Of a stretch of 64,000 nucleotides of DNA, positions 8,819-18,428 are shown in pieces. The notes below the pieces were generated by a model, which saw nothing but the letters and a program-made list of their open reading frames with translations, had not been told where the DNA came from and ran no database searches. Each line of letters starts with the position of its first letter. Positions within the stretch are counted from its first letter, which is position 1. This stretch comes from Celerinatantimonas sp046054165 (GTDB lineage: Bacteria; Pseudomonadota; Gammaproteobacteria; Enterobacterales; Celerinatantimonadaceae). The DNA is taken from the NCBI RefSeq assembly GCF_046054165.1, contig NZ_JBFNXK010000001.1, positions 186,001-250,000 on the forward strand, written 5' to 3'. Made by a program: the position numbers and the translations under genes.

Positions 8819-9901
8819 ATGTTTAAATTTTTGATCATTGAAGATGAACCGATTGAATTACAATCACTAAAAAAAATAATTACCACCACGTTTCATCATG
8901 CAGAGATCCTTCTTGCAAGCACAGGGCGTGAAGCCATGCAGGTGCTGAATGACCGGCCCGATTTAAATATGGTATTGGTCGATATCAATATTCCTCGCCC
9001 TAGTGGTGTCGACATTATTAAACAGTTACGGGCACAGCAGCTTCCAGCCAAAGTGATCGTCATTACCGCCAATGATGATTTTGCGTTAATGCGCCAAATG
9101 ATCAATCTTAAAATCGATGATTATCTGCTCAAACCGGTGAAAACACAGCTACTCATTGAAACGCTCCAAAAATATCTGGAGGTAAATACTCAGCAGTTAG
9201 CCTCAGAGGATACACGCCTAACCCAACTGCAAAAACGGCTTATCGAGCATGATTTGATCGACTGGAATGATTTTATGCTAGAGCAGTTGGAAGGTGCCAT
9301 GCGCCCCCCAACTTCCACCGCAATTATAGACCTGCTACACGCGCTGGATTCGCAGCTCGCCGGCCCCCAAAACGGCCCGCTCTCGGCAGAACTGGCCAAA
9401 CGACTCGAACAATTTGGCAAAACAGGACTCAACAGTCATAGCTATGTGTCATATCTCAAAGGGCTTTTCGCGCTTAATATTCAACTGGCTGCAAATACCC
9501 AAAGCGATCCATTGATTGAATCCAAGGCCTTTATGCAGCGGGCTAAAACATATATCGATACCCATCTATTTCACGCGATTACCCTTGAAGACACCGCAAC
9601 GCATGCTTACGTTAGCCCTTGTTATCTAAGCCGTATGTTTAAAAAAGAATGTGGAATGAAATTTACTCACTATGTCAGTGAGCGACGCCTTAAAGTGGCC
9701 AAATCACTCCTAGAATTTAGCGATCTATCCATTCAACATATTGCACTGGATTTAAATTATCAGGATGCCAACTACTTTAGCCGGATCTTCAAACAATATT
9801 CAGGCATCCGCCCTTTAGAATATCGAGAACGATCACGACAAACATCACCGCCATCGCTATCCGCCGACTTCACAACTGAATCCGGCCGCTTCAACTTGTG
9901 A
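8819..9901 (+). CDS. AraC-type response regulator (YesN-like)
   Basis: A 360-residue DNA-binding response regulator. The receiver domain (1-120) has the acidic pocket IIEDEP and phospho-acceptor D55 (MVLVDINIPRPSG), with the conserved lysine in LLKPVK. After a variable linker, the last ~100 residues carry two AraC helix-turn-helix motifs (TLEDTATHAYVSPCYLSRMFKKECG and SIQHIALDLNYQDANYFSRIFKQYSG). It follows the PocR kinase closely and forms one two-component system with it. Its 3' end overlaps the convergent activase gene by 45 bases. The likely target is the dehydratase operon. Confidence 0.9.
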   Translation: MFKFLIIEDEPIELQSLKKIITTTFHHAEILLASTGREAMQVLNDRPDLNMVLVDINIPRPSGVDIIKQLRAQQLPAKVIVITANDDFALMRQMINLKIDDYLLKPVKTQLLIETLQKYLEVNTQQLASEDTRLTQLQKRLIEHDLIDWNDFMLEQLEGAMRPPTSTAIIDLLHALDSQLAGPQNGPLSAELAKRLEQFGKTGLNSHSYVSYLKGLFALNIQLAANTQSDPLIESKAFMQRAKTYIDTHLFHAITLEDTATHAYVSPCYLSRMFKKECGMKFTHYVSERRLKVAKSLLEFSDLSIQHIALDLNYQDANYFSRIFKQYSGIRPLEYRERSRQTSPPSLSADFTTESGRFNL

Positions 9902-10786
9902 TTTGAGCTCAGTCATCAATGTCTCGGGTAGCGTATTTCGATCAGCCAACCGATAATCGAGACCTAACAACTGATACTTATTTTCACCATAACTATGATA
10001 AGGCAATAGATGAATTGCCTTAACCCCTGCTAATGTTCGAGTGAAATCGATAATTTCTGAAAGCGCCGTTGCATTATCATTGACCCCGGGGATCACGGGC
10101 ACTCGCACAATCGTCTCGGTTAAAGAGGCTATCAATCTGATATTCTCCAGCAATTTTCGATTATCTCGCCCGGTAAACTCTTGATGCAAATCGGAATTGA
10201 TCATTTTGACATCAACCAGTGCTAAATCGACATAACGAAATACTTTCTGGATTGTGGTACGGGATGCTCCGCAACCAGTCGTTTCTATCGCCGTATGCCA
10301 CCCTTTGGACTGACAAGCTTTGAGCAATTCACAAGCAAAATCACTCTGCATTAACGCTTCCCCGCCCGATAGCGTAATCCCCCCATTTGATCGCCGATAT
10401 TGCACACTATCTTTCGCCAGTTCAGCGATCACTTCCGCCACACTCACTTCGCGCCCTTTCATCTCTAAGGCATTCGTAGGGCAGACTTTGGCACATTCGC
10501 CACATTGATTACAAAGGCTCCGATCTACATGCACTGGATTATTTAAATCAATCGCCTGTTTAGGACAAGCCGACACACAACGGCCACAGTGCAAACACTT
10601 CATGGCATTGTATTCAATTTCAGGATAAGGATGCTGTGATTCTGGGTTGCAGCACCACTGACACGCAAGCGGACATCCTTTGAAAAAAGGAATCGACCGG
10701 ATCCCAGGACCATCATGCAATGAATAGCGTTGAATATTAAAAATGACGCCGCGAGTTTCATAACGGATATCGTCATCAACCGTCAT
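9857..10786 (-). CDS. Glycyl-radical enzyme activating enzyme (radical SAM, PflA family)
   Basis: A 309-residue radical SAM protein that installs the glycyl radical on the partner enzyme encoded just upstream. The CxxxCxxC cluster is in FFKGCPLACQWCCNPES near residues 38-45. A two-cluster ferredoxin insert follows (CLHCGRCVSACPKQA and CNQCGECAKVCPTNA), as in activases of glycerol dehydratase, CutC and related systems but unlike plain PflA. GGEALMQ is the SAM-binding GGE motif. The start has AGGAG six bases upstream. A hairpin with a T run between the two genes should lower its expression relative to the dehydratase. Confidence 0.93.
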   Translation of the reverse strand: MTVDDDIRYETRGVIFNIQRYSLHDGPGIRSIPFFKGCPLACQWCCNPESQHPYPEIEYNAMKCLHCGRCVSACPKQAIDLNNPVHVDRSLCNQCGECAKVCPTNALEMKGREVSVAEVIAELAKDSVQYRRSNGGITLSGGEALMQSDFACELLKACQSKGWHTAIETTGCGASRTTIQKVFRYVDLALVDVKMINSDLHQEFTGRDNRKLLENIRLIASLTETIVRVPVIPGVNDNATALSEIIDFTRTLAGVKAIHLLPYHSYGENKYQLLGLDYRLADRNTLPETLMTELKSQVEAAGFSCEVGG

Positions 10787-10815
10787 ATTGCGCTCCTAAA
10801 AGCCAAATCAAAATG

Positions 10816-10844
10816 AAAAACTCAAGGGTTTCCCCCTGAGTTTT
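10816..10844 (-). terminator. Intra-operon hairpin/attenuator between dehydratase and activase genes
   Basis: Read on the minus strand, AAAACTCA and TGAGTTTT pair around a GGG/CCC inner stem and the right arm ends in TTTTT. It lies between the dehydratase stop (10858) and the activase start (10786), so partial termination would give more dehydratase than activase message. Confidence 0.7.
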
Positions 10845-10857
10845 GGATTAATTTCAA

Positions 10858-13266
10858 TTAGAAATGTTGTTCGGTTCGGCTAATAATGTCGTCCTGAACC
10901 TCTTTGGCAAGCACCACAAACTGAGCACTGTAACCCGCGACTCGGACTACCAGATCTTGATGTTCCTCTGGATGCTGCTGAGCTTCACGTAGCGTCTGAT
11001 GATCGACCACATTAAACTGAACATGCATCCCTTTGTGGTCAAAGTAACTGCGCACCAAGTGGGTAAAATTCATCAATCCTTTATCACCTTCCAAAGCCGA
11101 TGGCAGGAATTTCTGATTGTATAAAGTCCCATTGGAAGCGATAAAATGATCGAGTTTAGCCACCGAATTGGCCGCAGCAGTCGGACCTAAGGTGTCTTTG
11201 CCCTGACGCGGTGAAACCCCATCGGCAAGCGGTTGTTTCGCTAAACGGCCATCCGGCATTGCCATAACATCTTTACCAAACAGCACGTTGGCCGATACCG
11301 GATAAATCCCGGCTTGGAACTGACCACCCCGCTGGTTTTTATATTTTTCGACTTCTTTGCAATAAATCAAAGCACAACGCCGTGCCAGCATATCCACGTC
11401 ATCAACATCATTGCCATAGCATGGGGTGTTTTCCATGATATAACGCACTTCATCAAATACATTTAAAATGCCCTGACGGCTATCACCTTTATCGCCGACA
11501 GGATGACCAAAGTTGGCGGCCAAGGCTTCTTGCAACTGAGTTAACGAGACCTGATGTTCATCGAAGACATGTTTTTGCATGGCATAGATCGAATCACCAC
11601 TATCGGCAATACCGAATGCCTGAGGGCCGGTAAAGTTATAAATAGCACCGCCTTCCTGCACTGTTAAACCACGGCCAATACAATCATCGACCATCGCCGA
11701 TAAGAAAGGTAATGGGCAGCGTTCTTTATGCGCTAAATCCACACAGTTACAAGCTTCAGCCAATTGATACACAAAATACGACATCTGTTTCTGGAAGGCG
11801 CTAAAGAGAGCTTCAATATCTTTAAACGAGGTCATTTCACCGGTTGCCGGGCCAAACTGCTCAGTTCCGATCCGCCCATTATTGAGGGTAATTTCCAATA
11901 CTTTAGCCACATTGAAAAATGCGGCGTCATGCCAACCATCCGTTTTATGCGGTGCCTGAGGTTCCACACAGCCAATAATGCAGTAATCCCGAGCATCTTC
12001 CAGCGACACGCCTCGATTTTGCAGTGATGGAATAACCACTTCATCGTTATACATCGCGGGCACACCAAGACCTAATCGAACCAGTTCACTAGCTCGGAAT
12101 AAAAACTCTTCAGGGGTATCCTGCCAAACCCGGATTGAAAATGAAGGTTGTGGCATCTGCACATGAGCGGTCGCTTCCATACACATATAACTCATGTCAT
12201 TAGTGGCATCGAGCCCTTCTGGAGTCTGCCCGCCGACACAAAGATTTTGGAAAACGGCATAGCCCGCAAAGGCCTGCGCCGAAACTTCATCTCGGGTTTT
12301 ATTGATATCGTTGAGTTTAATCCAACAGCAATCCACCAGCTCCTGCGCCTGTTCATGGCTAATCGACTGATCATCACGGTAATAAGGGTACATGTACTGA
12401 TCGAACCGTCCCGGAGAAATTGAATGACCGCTTGATTCAATCTGGATCATACATTGAACGAACCAGAAGCTCTGGCAAGCTTGCCAGAAATTACTGGCAC
12501 CATATTGCGGAACATGGCGACAATTTTGTTCAATCTGTAAGAGTTCACTTTTTCGGGTTGGATTAGTTTCCTGCTCACTTAATTCATGCGCTTTGTCGGC
12601 ATAACGGTGGGCAAAACGAATAGCAGCCTGATAACTGATAATGACTGCCTGATAGAATTGGTCTTTTTTAATGTAACTAGGATCGCTACGATCCAGTCGG
12701 CTCATCGCTAATTGCACTTCATCAATCACACCCTGAAAACCGATTTTCAGGATTTTGCCATAATCGACACAGACGTGGCCAATCCCACCATAGAAGTAAT
12801 TTCCAACGGTAAACACACCATGGGCCATACTGCTACGGGTTTCTGGTGACATATATGAAGCCGCCAAATCACTGGTGGTTTTACCTGGCCAATATTTAAA
12901 CGCTTCATGCAGCTCGGCTGCCGTTTCTTTTGGGATCACAAACGGGTCAGCAACACGTGCGTCCATGGTATCGAACTCTTTTTCGACCCAATCAAAGGAA
13001 AATTCCGGACAAATCAGGGTCGAACGGGGATGCTTAGTTGTTGCTCCTACAATCAACTCATCCGGACGAATAGTGACAGGTAACTGTTCAAACACTGTTT
13101 TCACCAAATGAGCCCGGCGCATGATGACCGGCAGCCCTTCGCTCTCTTTATAAGCCTGAGTGGCTAACACCGTCCGTTCCGATTCGACATAAGGGGTTGC
13201 GCTAAGAATTGTTTTTTTCAAGCGCAGTACACGATCAGTCGGTTGAGAAAAGCCTTTTGCTAACAT
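10858..13266 (-). CDS. Glycyl radical diol/glycerol dehydratase, B12-independent
   Basis: A 802-residue glycyl radical enzyme. Starting at ATG 13266 (AGGAG upstream), its residues fall on the published numbering of Clostridium butyricum B12-independent glycerol dehydratase: H164 (GIGHVCVDYG), H281/S282 (SSGHSISPGR), C433 and E435 (IGCVEPQ) and D447 (GWHDAAF). The glycyl radical site is G778 in VVRVAGYSAQF. These dehydratases turn glycerol or 1,2-propanediol into the aldehyde. CutC and hydroxyproline dehydratase are relatives, but the Asp/His set favours a diol dehydratase. No aldehyde reductase and no microcompartment shell genes are in view. Glycyl radical enzymes are destroyed by oxygen, so it works anaerobically. 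Confidence 0.85.
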   Translation of the reverse strand: MLAKGFSQPTDRVLRLKKTILSATPYVESERTVLATQAYKESEGLPVIMRRAHLVKTVFEQLPVTIRPDELIVGATTKHPRSTLICPEFSFDWVEKEFDTMDARVADPFVIPKETAAELHEAFKYWPGKTTSDLAASYMSPETRSSMAHGVFTVGNYFYGGIGHVCVDYGKILKIGFQGVIDEVQLAMSRLDRSDPSYIKKDQFYQAVIISYQAAIRFAHRYADKAHELSEQETNPTRKSELLQIEQNCRHVPQYGASNFWQACQSFWFVQCMIQIESSGHSISPGRFDQYMYPYYRDDQSISHEQAQELVDCCWIKLNDINKTRDEVSAQAFAGYAVFQNLCVGGQTPEGLDATNDMSYMCMEATAHVQMPQPSFSIRVWQDTPEEFLFRASELVRLGLGVPAMYNDEVVIPSLQNRGVSLEDARDYCIIGCVEPQAPHKTDGWHDAAFFNVAKVLEITLNNGRIGTEQFGPATGEMTSFKDIEALFSAFQKQMSYFVYQLAEACNCVDLAHKERCPLPFLSAMVDDCIGRGLTVQEGGAIYNFTGPQAFGIADSGDSIYAMQKHVFDEHQVSLTQLQEALAANFGHPVGDKGDSRQGILNVFDEVRYIMENTPCYGNDVDDVDMLARRCALIYCKEVEKYKNQRGGQFQAGIYPVSANVLFGKDVMAMPDGRLAKQPLADGVSPRQGKDTLGPTAAANSVAKLDHFIASNGTLYNQKFLPSALEGDKGLMNFTHLVRSYFDHKGMHVQFNVVDHQTLREAQQHPEEHQDLVVRVAGYSAQFVVLAKEVQDDIISRTEQHF

Positions 13267-13523
13267 AGTCTTGCTCCTCAAAGATTAATCAAAAAATCGA
13301 AGAGCCATCAGTGCGAGTGGGATCCATCGCTACATACATTCTACAAACTTGAAGATATATCTACCCTTAACCCGTCAGTGATGACCTTTTTACTCTTATG
13401 ATTTAATCGTAAGCGAGCCTTGCCAAAATGTTTTGTCCAGTACTAGCATAAATTTGTGCACCATCTCGATTCATGACAAAAAAATGCTATCTCTAACCCA
13501 TCAGCACAATGGTCGATCCACCA

Positions 13524-14426
13524 TCAGGCTCCGCTGGTTGGCGCACTGAGATCCAAAAAAGGCCGGATCAGCATATCCAATTTCGGATGCACTACGCGAC
13601 GTTTCACCGTCACCGCATAAAAATTCTCATAGACATTCGGCAGCAACAGGTAGCGTTTTAATATTCCCTGATCCAACTCATCCTTCACCACAACATCTGG
13701 CATCACCGCTAGAGCTCCGGTATCCCGAGTTAACAATCGTAGCATTGCCATATCATCTGATTCTGCCACGACCTCCGGTTGCAACTCATACTGAGCAGCA
13801 AAGGCGTCAAATGCAGCTCGCAGTGGGTTTTCGCCATAAGGGAGCACCCAACGCTGCTCTCGATAGCTATCATCTAATTCAGCAGAGAGCGCTAAGCCCG
13901 GCTGACCAATAATAGCCACCGCTTGTCGCGCTAACGAACGACTCTGCCAACTCTGTTTATTAGAACCTCGAACCGGAATATTAGTTAATGCAATATCGAT
14001 CTGCAGCTCAGAAAGTGCATTTAAAAGCCCGGTCTGACTCATCGATTGTAAGGTGTACCGGCAATCGTTCTGTTTTATCAAAGGTTGAATAAACTGTTCA
14101 ATGAAGTTCCGGGATATCGTCGATAGCATTCCAATCCGAATAGTCGCTCCCGGCAAAGTTTCACCACTGGTGAGTAAATTTTCCAGCTCCTCACCATTTT
14201 TGAAGATCTCATCGGCATAATTCAAAGCATGATAACCGCTCTCAGTTAATACCAATGACCGCCCCTTACGCATAAATAACTGAACATCCAGCGCTTGCTC
14301 AAGCTGTTTGATCTGCGAAGAGAGGGCCGATTGTGAAATATGTAATTTCTGCGCAGTCTGCGTCAGATTCCCCAGTTTGGCGACCTGCCAAAAATAATAA
14401 AGGTGATGATAATTAAGTCGGCTCAT
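13524..14426 (-). CDS. LysR-family regulator next to the dab operon
   Basis: A 300-residue LysR protein. Residues 1-60 carry the winged helix-turn-helix (NYHHLYYFWQVAKLGNLTQTAQKLHISQSALSSQIKQLEQAL), and the rest is a type 2 periplasmic-binding-like effector domain. The opening resembles the NhaR-like subgroup. It is divergent from dabB with about 100 bases between starts, so it probably controls the inorganic-carbon pump; LysR genes beside dab operons are a recurrent pattern. The inducer is unknown, with CO2/bicarbonate-linked metabolites a possibility. Confidence 0.87.
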   Translation of the reverse strand: MSRLNYHHLYYFWQVAKLGNLTQTAQKLHISQSALSSQIKQLEQALDVQLFMRKGRSLVLTESGYHALNYADEIFKNGEELENLLTSGETLPGATIRIGMLSTISRNFIEQFIQPLIKQNDCRYTLQSMSQTGLLNALSELQIDIALTNIPVRGSNKQSWQSRSLARQAVAIIGQPGLALSAELDDSYREQRWVLPYGENPLRAAFDAFAAQYELQPEVVAESDDMAMLRLLTRDTGALAVMPDVVVKDELDQGILKRYLLLPNVYENFYAVTVKRRVVHPKLDMLIRPFLDLSAPTSGA

Positions 14427-14525
14427 TGTTCTATAAAAAAGAATGATTGATTAATTATTATATATTTTACTTAACATTAACCTCGTCTCACAATAGCCAC
14501 TATCTTTTGAAATGTGAGGTCGGTC

Positions 14526-15896
14526 ATGTTTTCCCTGTTTTTAATCACGCCACTTAAGCTGATGCTCCTCGGCTTAGTCGCTATTCTAGGCTTTACTATA
14601 TTTCGCTATAGCTGGGTTGCATTCAGTGGACAAGCGGATCGCGGACGATTTCTGCGCGCTTTAATGATGACGATTGCCGCAGTGGTGATGGTAATTATCA
14701 GCAATCATATGCTGTTATTCTGGGCGGCATGGATTAGCGTGAGTCTTTCACTGCATCGACTAATTTTATTCTATCCGCAACGTCCCCGGGCTCAGCTTGC
14801 AGCTCATAAAAAATTTCTATTGGCTCGTTTAAGTGAACTGCTTCTGGGAGTTGCTCTACTGTTACTCTATCTTCACTTTCAAACACCTTATATCAGCGCC
14901 ATCATCAAGCAAGTTCCCACTGCGGGTTCCCATTTGGATATTCATATCACTGCCGTACTACTGGCGCTGGTGGCGCTTATTAAATGTGCTCAGCTCCCGA
15001 TCCATGGCTGGTTGATCCAAGTTGTCGAAGCCCCCACCCCCGTTTCAGCACTGCTACATGCGGGGATTGTGAACCTAGGTGGGATCTTATTGCTCTTTTT
15101 CGCGCCAGTGCTAGCGGCCAGCTCAGCGGCCTGTTGGCTCTTAATTGTTTGGGCGGGGATCAGCACTGTCATTGCGGGGCTCGTATCCACCACTCGCATC
15201 AGTATCAAGGTCAAACTAGCTTGGTCAACCAGCTCCCAAATGGGATTAATGCTGGTTGAAATCGCTTTAGGCCTCTATGAAATGGCATTACTACATCTCT
15301 TTGCCCACTCCTTCTATAAAGCGTATTCCTTCCTGAACAGTGGCAGCACGGTCAATAGCTATCTGTCGACCCAACTCAGCGGGGAATGCCAGCCCAAAGT
15401 CCGTCATTGGGTCTTTGCTCTGGTTTTAGCTATGACGATTCTCAGCATGGCTCAGTGGCAGTTTACCGTGACCCAGAGTCTAGCAGCCACCATGCTCGTG
15501 CTATTTGCCCTGTCGGCTTTAATTCTTCCTAGTGTGACTCGCTGGGATAGAGCCAGCCCGGTGCGGATTTTGATCACCTTAATCGTGGCCTGCGCCCTGC
15601 TAACCTTTTATACCACAGCTAAACATCATCTCATGGTATTGATGGGCCTTGATGCACCGCTGGATCATGCGGCCGATACTTGGGTGGCCATGTTGTTCAT
15701 CGCTTTGTTTGCGTTCTCTATAGCTTTGCAATACTGGCCTCACATTCGTTGGGTCAAACGATTATTTATTTGGCTTAACGCCGGAGCCTATCTCGATGAA
15801 TGGGCCACGCGTTTAACACTAAAACTATGGCCAAGCCAATCGCTACTGAAACTACAGCATGCGCATCTTTCTCTGAACTCGGAGGTTAAATCCTGA
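14526..15896 (+). CDS. dabB: DabB, proton-channel subunit of the DAB inorganic-carbon pump (NuoL-like)
   Basis: A 456-residue polytopic membrane protein of the complex I NuoL/Mrp antiporter family. The conserved helix TAVLLALVALIKCAQLPIHGWLIQVVEAPTPVSALLHAGIVNLGG carries the proton-channel lysine and the signature of this family. A later conserved helix is LAWSTSSQMGLMLVEIALG, followed by LLHLFAHSFYKAYSFL with the His-Lys pair. DabB couples the cation gradient to vectorial CO2 hydration by DabA. I moved the start from GTG 14514 to ATG 14526, which has GAGG just upstream. The stop overlaps the dabA start by one base, so the two are translationally coupled. Confidence 0.92.
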   Translation: MFSLFLITPLKLMLLGLVAILGFTIFRYSWVAFSGQADRGRFLRALMMTIAAVVMVIISNHMLLFWAAWISVSLSLHRLILFYPQRPRAQLAAHKKFLLARLSELLLGVALLLLYLHFQTPYISAIIKQVPTAGSHLDIHITAVLLALVALIKCAQLPIHGWLIQVVEAPTPVSALLHAGIVNLGGILLLFFAPVLAASSAACWLLIVWAGISTVIAGLVSTTRISIKVKLAWSTSSQMGLMLVEIALGLYEMALLHLFAHSFYKAYSFLNSGSTVNSYLSTQLSGECQPKVRHWVFALVLAMTILSMAQWQFTVTQSLAATMLVLFALSALILPSVTRWDRASPVRILITLIVACALLTFYTTAKHHLMVLMGLDAPLDHAADTWVAMLFIALFAFSIALQYWPHIRWVKRLFIWLNAGAYLDEWATRLTLKLWPSQSLLKLQHAHLSLNSEVKS

Positions 15897-18310
15897 TGAA
15901 AAGCAACACGGTCACTTCGAAAAAACGAGTACCTGCCTGGCCCATTGCTAAATTAGCAGCGGCCTCCATTGCCCCCGCTTGGCCTTTGGATCAAGCCGTT
16001 GCCGTCAACCCTTGGTGGCCACAGCGACATGCCCCGATTGAACGCACTTTTGCTGAACAAGCGGTACTCACAGGGCAAACCGGATTAATGCCCCGCAGCT
16101 ATTATCGCAGCCTGTGGCGACAGCAAATCCAACCAGAACATCTTCAGCGGGCTTTGGAGCAACTGCAATTACCCTTCACCGTGCCTCAATTAGAAGAAGA
16201 TCTCCAGCGCGAAAGCCCCTTGCACACGCGTTGGAAAACTTTGGCCATGCTCATGGATGAGGCAATTCCCTCACCACAAGGGCACAGTTGGGAACAAGAA
16301 ATTATCGCGCAGGTCAGCCAATTCATCGCGCTCTATCATAAATATCCTGAACGCTTCGATGCTAATGGTAAAAATGGTGAGCACCTTTATCAAAGTTGGT
16401 TGGAAGTAGTCACCCGAGATAAAGGCATTAAAACGCTGCTAGGTGTCGATCTACTCCATGACTTCCGCGCCATGCCGACGACCATTTCTGAGTTATTTAT
16501 TGAACTGGAACCCTTCTGGCAACCGATATGGGATAACCATGACGGAGCCGAAGCGTATATGCGTGCATGCCTGCAGCAACTTTCGGGTTGGGCCGGTTGG
16601 CAGTCATGGCTCGATTGGCAAGCCGGACTTAATCAGCAACAGCTCCAGATGCCCCATACCCTAGGGTTACTCGCTATTTTATTAACTTGGGATCAAGTGC
16701 TGATGCGCTGGTTACAGCAACACCATCCCAATATTGCAACCTTGTTGAATCAAATTTTGCATCATCAAGCTTTAAGAATTAACAGCCTCTATGAACAAGC
16801 GGCCCAACAACTGCAGCCACTTTGGGCCTGGCAACGCGCATTAGAACTGAGTGTACAAATGCCTTGGGCAAAACAACTGCAACAGACAACACCTGCACCG
16901 GAGCAACCCCGCCCCAAAATTCAGGCCGTGTTCTGTATCGACGTTCGTTCAGAACCGATGCGCCGTGCTCTTGAGGCACAAAGCCCCGAGATCGAAACCC
17001 TTGGCTTTGCGGGCTTTTTCGGCATTCCAATGGCCTATCAAACTCAAGATGGCAGCATTACTCGCCCCCAATTACCCGGTTTAATGGCCCCCTCATTGAT
17101 TGCTCAACAGACACGTTTACAACCAGAACGCTGGATTCGGCTCACCCAATTGGGCTGGCAAAGTAGCTTGGAAAAACCATCGTCAAACTTAGGGATGATT
17201 GAAGCAAGTGGCCTACTTAAACTTGTGAGTCTGTTTAAACGTGCCGTTTTACAACAAGGAAGCAAAAATCCGGTCAACAAAGATGCCCGACCCAATGAAA
17301 AATGGGAACTCAAGCGCAATGAAAAACCGTTAACAATCACTGAAAAAGCGGAGCTAGCGGCCGGGATAATCCAAGCAATGGGCATCAAAGATCGCTTGGC
17401 CAAAGTTGTGCTACTCACCGGACATGGAAGCCAAACGTGTAACAATCACACCGCATCCAGCCTCGACTGTGGAGCCTGTGGCGGCCAAACCGGGGAAGTG
17501 AACGTTAAAGTACTGGCCTCACTACTGAATGATCGGGATGTGCGGGCCCAAATGTCCCAGTTTAAGGTCACCATTCCTGACGATACCCAATTTTATGCCG
17601 CCATGCATAACACGACGATTGACGAAATTCTCATATTCGATGCACCTCAAGCGCCGTGGCGAGCACAGATCGAACAGGCCTGCCAAGCAGCTCGACTAAA
17701 ACGTGCGAAACAATTTGGTTACGCCAATGTGCCATCGGAAACTGAAGTGAAACGATTCTTCAAACAACGAGCCACTAACTGGGCCCAAATGCGTCCGGAA
17801 TGGGGATTATGTAATAATGCGGCTGTTTTTATTGCACCTCGGGCACTCACACGGCGTCTCGATTTTGGCGGGAGAGCCTTCCTGCATGAATATCATGTCA
17901 GCCAGGATCCGCAGTTTTCTCAACTGGAAAAAATTATGACCGCCCCATTGCTGGTGATGAACTGGATTAACTTACAGTATTACGCATCCGTCGCACTACC
18001 CGATAAATATGGCAGTGGCAACAAACTGCTGCATAATGTGGTCGGAGGACATATTGGCGTATTCGAAGGCAATGGCGGAGACCTGCGCATTGGTTTATCT
18101 CAACAGTCCGTGCATGATGGGCAGCAATATCGCCACCAACCGATTCGATTAAGTGCCTATATTCAAGCACCTAAAACAGCTATCGAAGCCATTATGGCTC
18201 GTCATGAAGATGTTGCCTCACTGGTCAATAACGGTTGGTTATTTCTCTATCACATTGACGAAAGCCAGCAAATCAGTCGCTATCAACAGCATCAATGGTT
18301 AACCGTTTAA
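15896..18310 (+). CDS. dabA: DabA, zinc beta-carbonic-anhydrase-like subunit of the DAB pump (DUF2309)
   Basis: A 804-residue peripheral protein of the DUF2309/UPF0753 family. The zinc site is conserved: C347 and D349 (AVFCIDVRSEPMRRALE), H510 (LTGHGSQTCNNH) and C525 (SLDCGACGGQTG); the 15-residue H-to-C spacing matches the characterised DabA. A second conserved block is LDFGGRAFLHEY followed by VMNWINLQYYAS and the GGHIGVFEGNGGDLRIGL loop. With DabB it hydrates CO2 to bicarbonate unidirectionally and accumulates inorganic carbon. No RuBisCO or carboxysome genes are nearby, so here it more likely feeds carboxylases of heterotrophic growth. Confidence 0.94.
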   Translation: MKSNTVTSKKRVPAWPIAKLAAASIAPAWPLDQAVAVNPWWPQRHAPIERTFAEQAVLTGQTGLMPRSYYRSLWRQQIQPEHLQRALEQLQLPFTVPQLEEDLQRESPLHTRWKTLAMLMDEAIPSPQGHSWEQEIIAQVSQFIALYHKYPERFDANGKNGEHLYQSWLEVVTRDKGIKTLLGVDLLHDFRAMPTTISELFIELEPFWQPIWDNHDGAEAYMRACLQQLSGWAGWQSWLDWQAGLNQQQLQMPHTLGLLAILLTWDQVLMRWLQQHHPNIATLLNQILHHQALRINSLYEQAAQQLQPLWAWQRALELSVQMPWAKQLQQTTPAPEQPRPKIQAVFCIDVRSEPMRRALEAQSPEIETLGFAGFFGIPMAYQTQDGSITRPQLPGLMAPSLIAQQTRLQPERWIRLTQLGWQSSLEKPSSNLGMIEASGLLKLVSLFKRAVLQQGSKNPVNKDARPNEKWELKRNEKPLTITEKAELAAGIIQAMGIKDRLAKVVLLTGHGSQTCNNHTASSLDCGACGGQTGEVNVKVLASLLNDRDVRAQMSQFKVTIPDDTQFYAAMHNTTIDEILIFDAPQAPWRAQIEQACQAARLKRAKQFGYANVPSETEVKRFFKQRATNWAQMRPEWGLCNNAAVFIAPRALTRRLDFGGRAFLHEYHVSQDPQFSQLEKIMTAPLLVMNWINLQYYASVALPDKYGSGNKLLHNVVGGHIGVFEGNGGDLRIGLSQQSVHDGQQYRHQPIRLSAYIQAPKTAIEAIMARHEDVASLVNNGWLFLYHIDESQQISRYQQHQWLTV

Positions 18311-18428
18311 TGAAGACGAGCCATAATGTGCCATTCGATAAAAACAGCGATAAAAACAAGGTATCCACCACAGAGGTCTCTATCAGCGACTAAGTGTGGG
18401 GCCTTGAGGCTTCAGATTCCGTTTTCGT

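Noticed and set aside
10858..13266. Choline trimethylamine-lyase (CutC) or pyruvate formate-lyase
   Set aside because: The catalytic set H164/H281/S282/C433/E435/D447 matches glycerol dehydratase, no microcompartment genes are present, and the adjacent double cysteine of PFL is absent.
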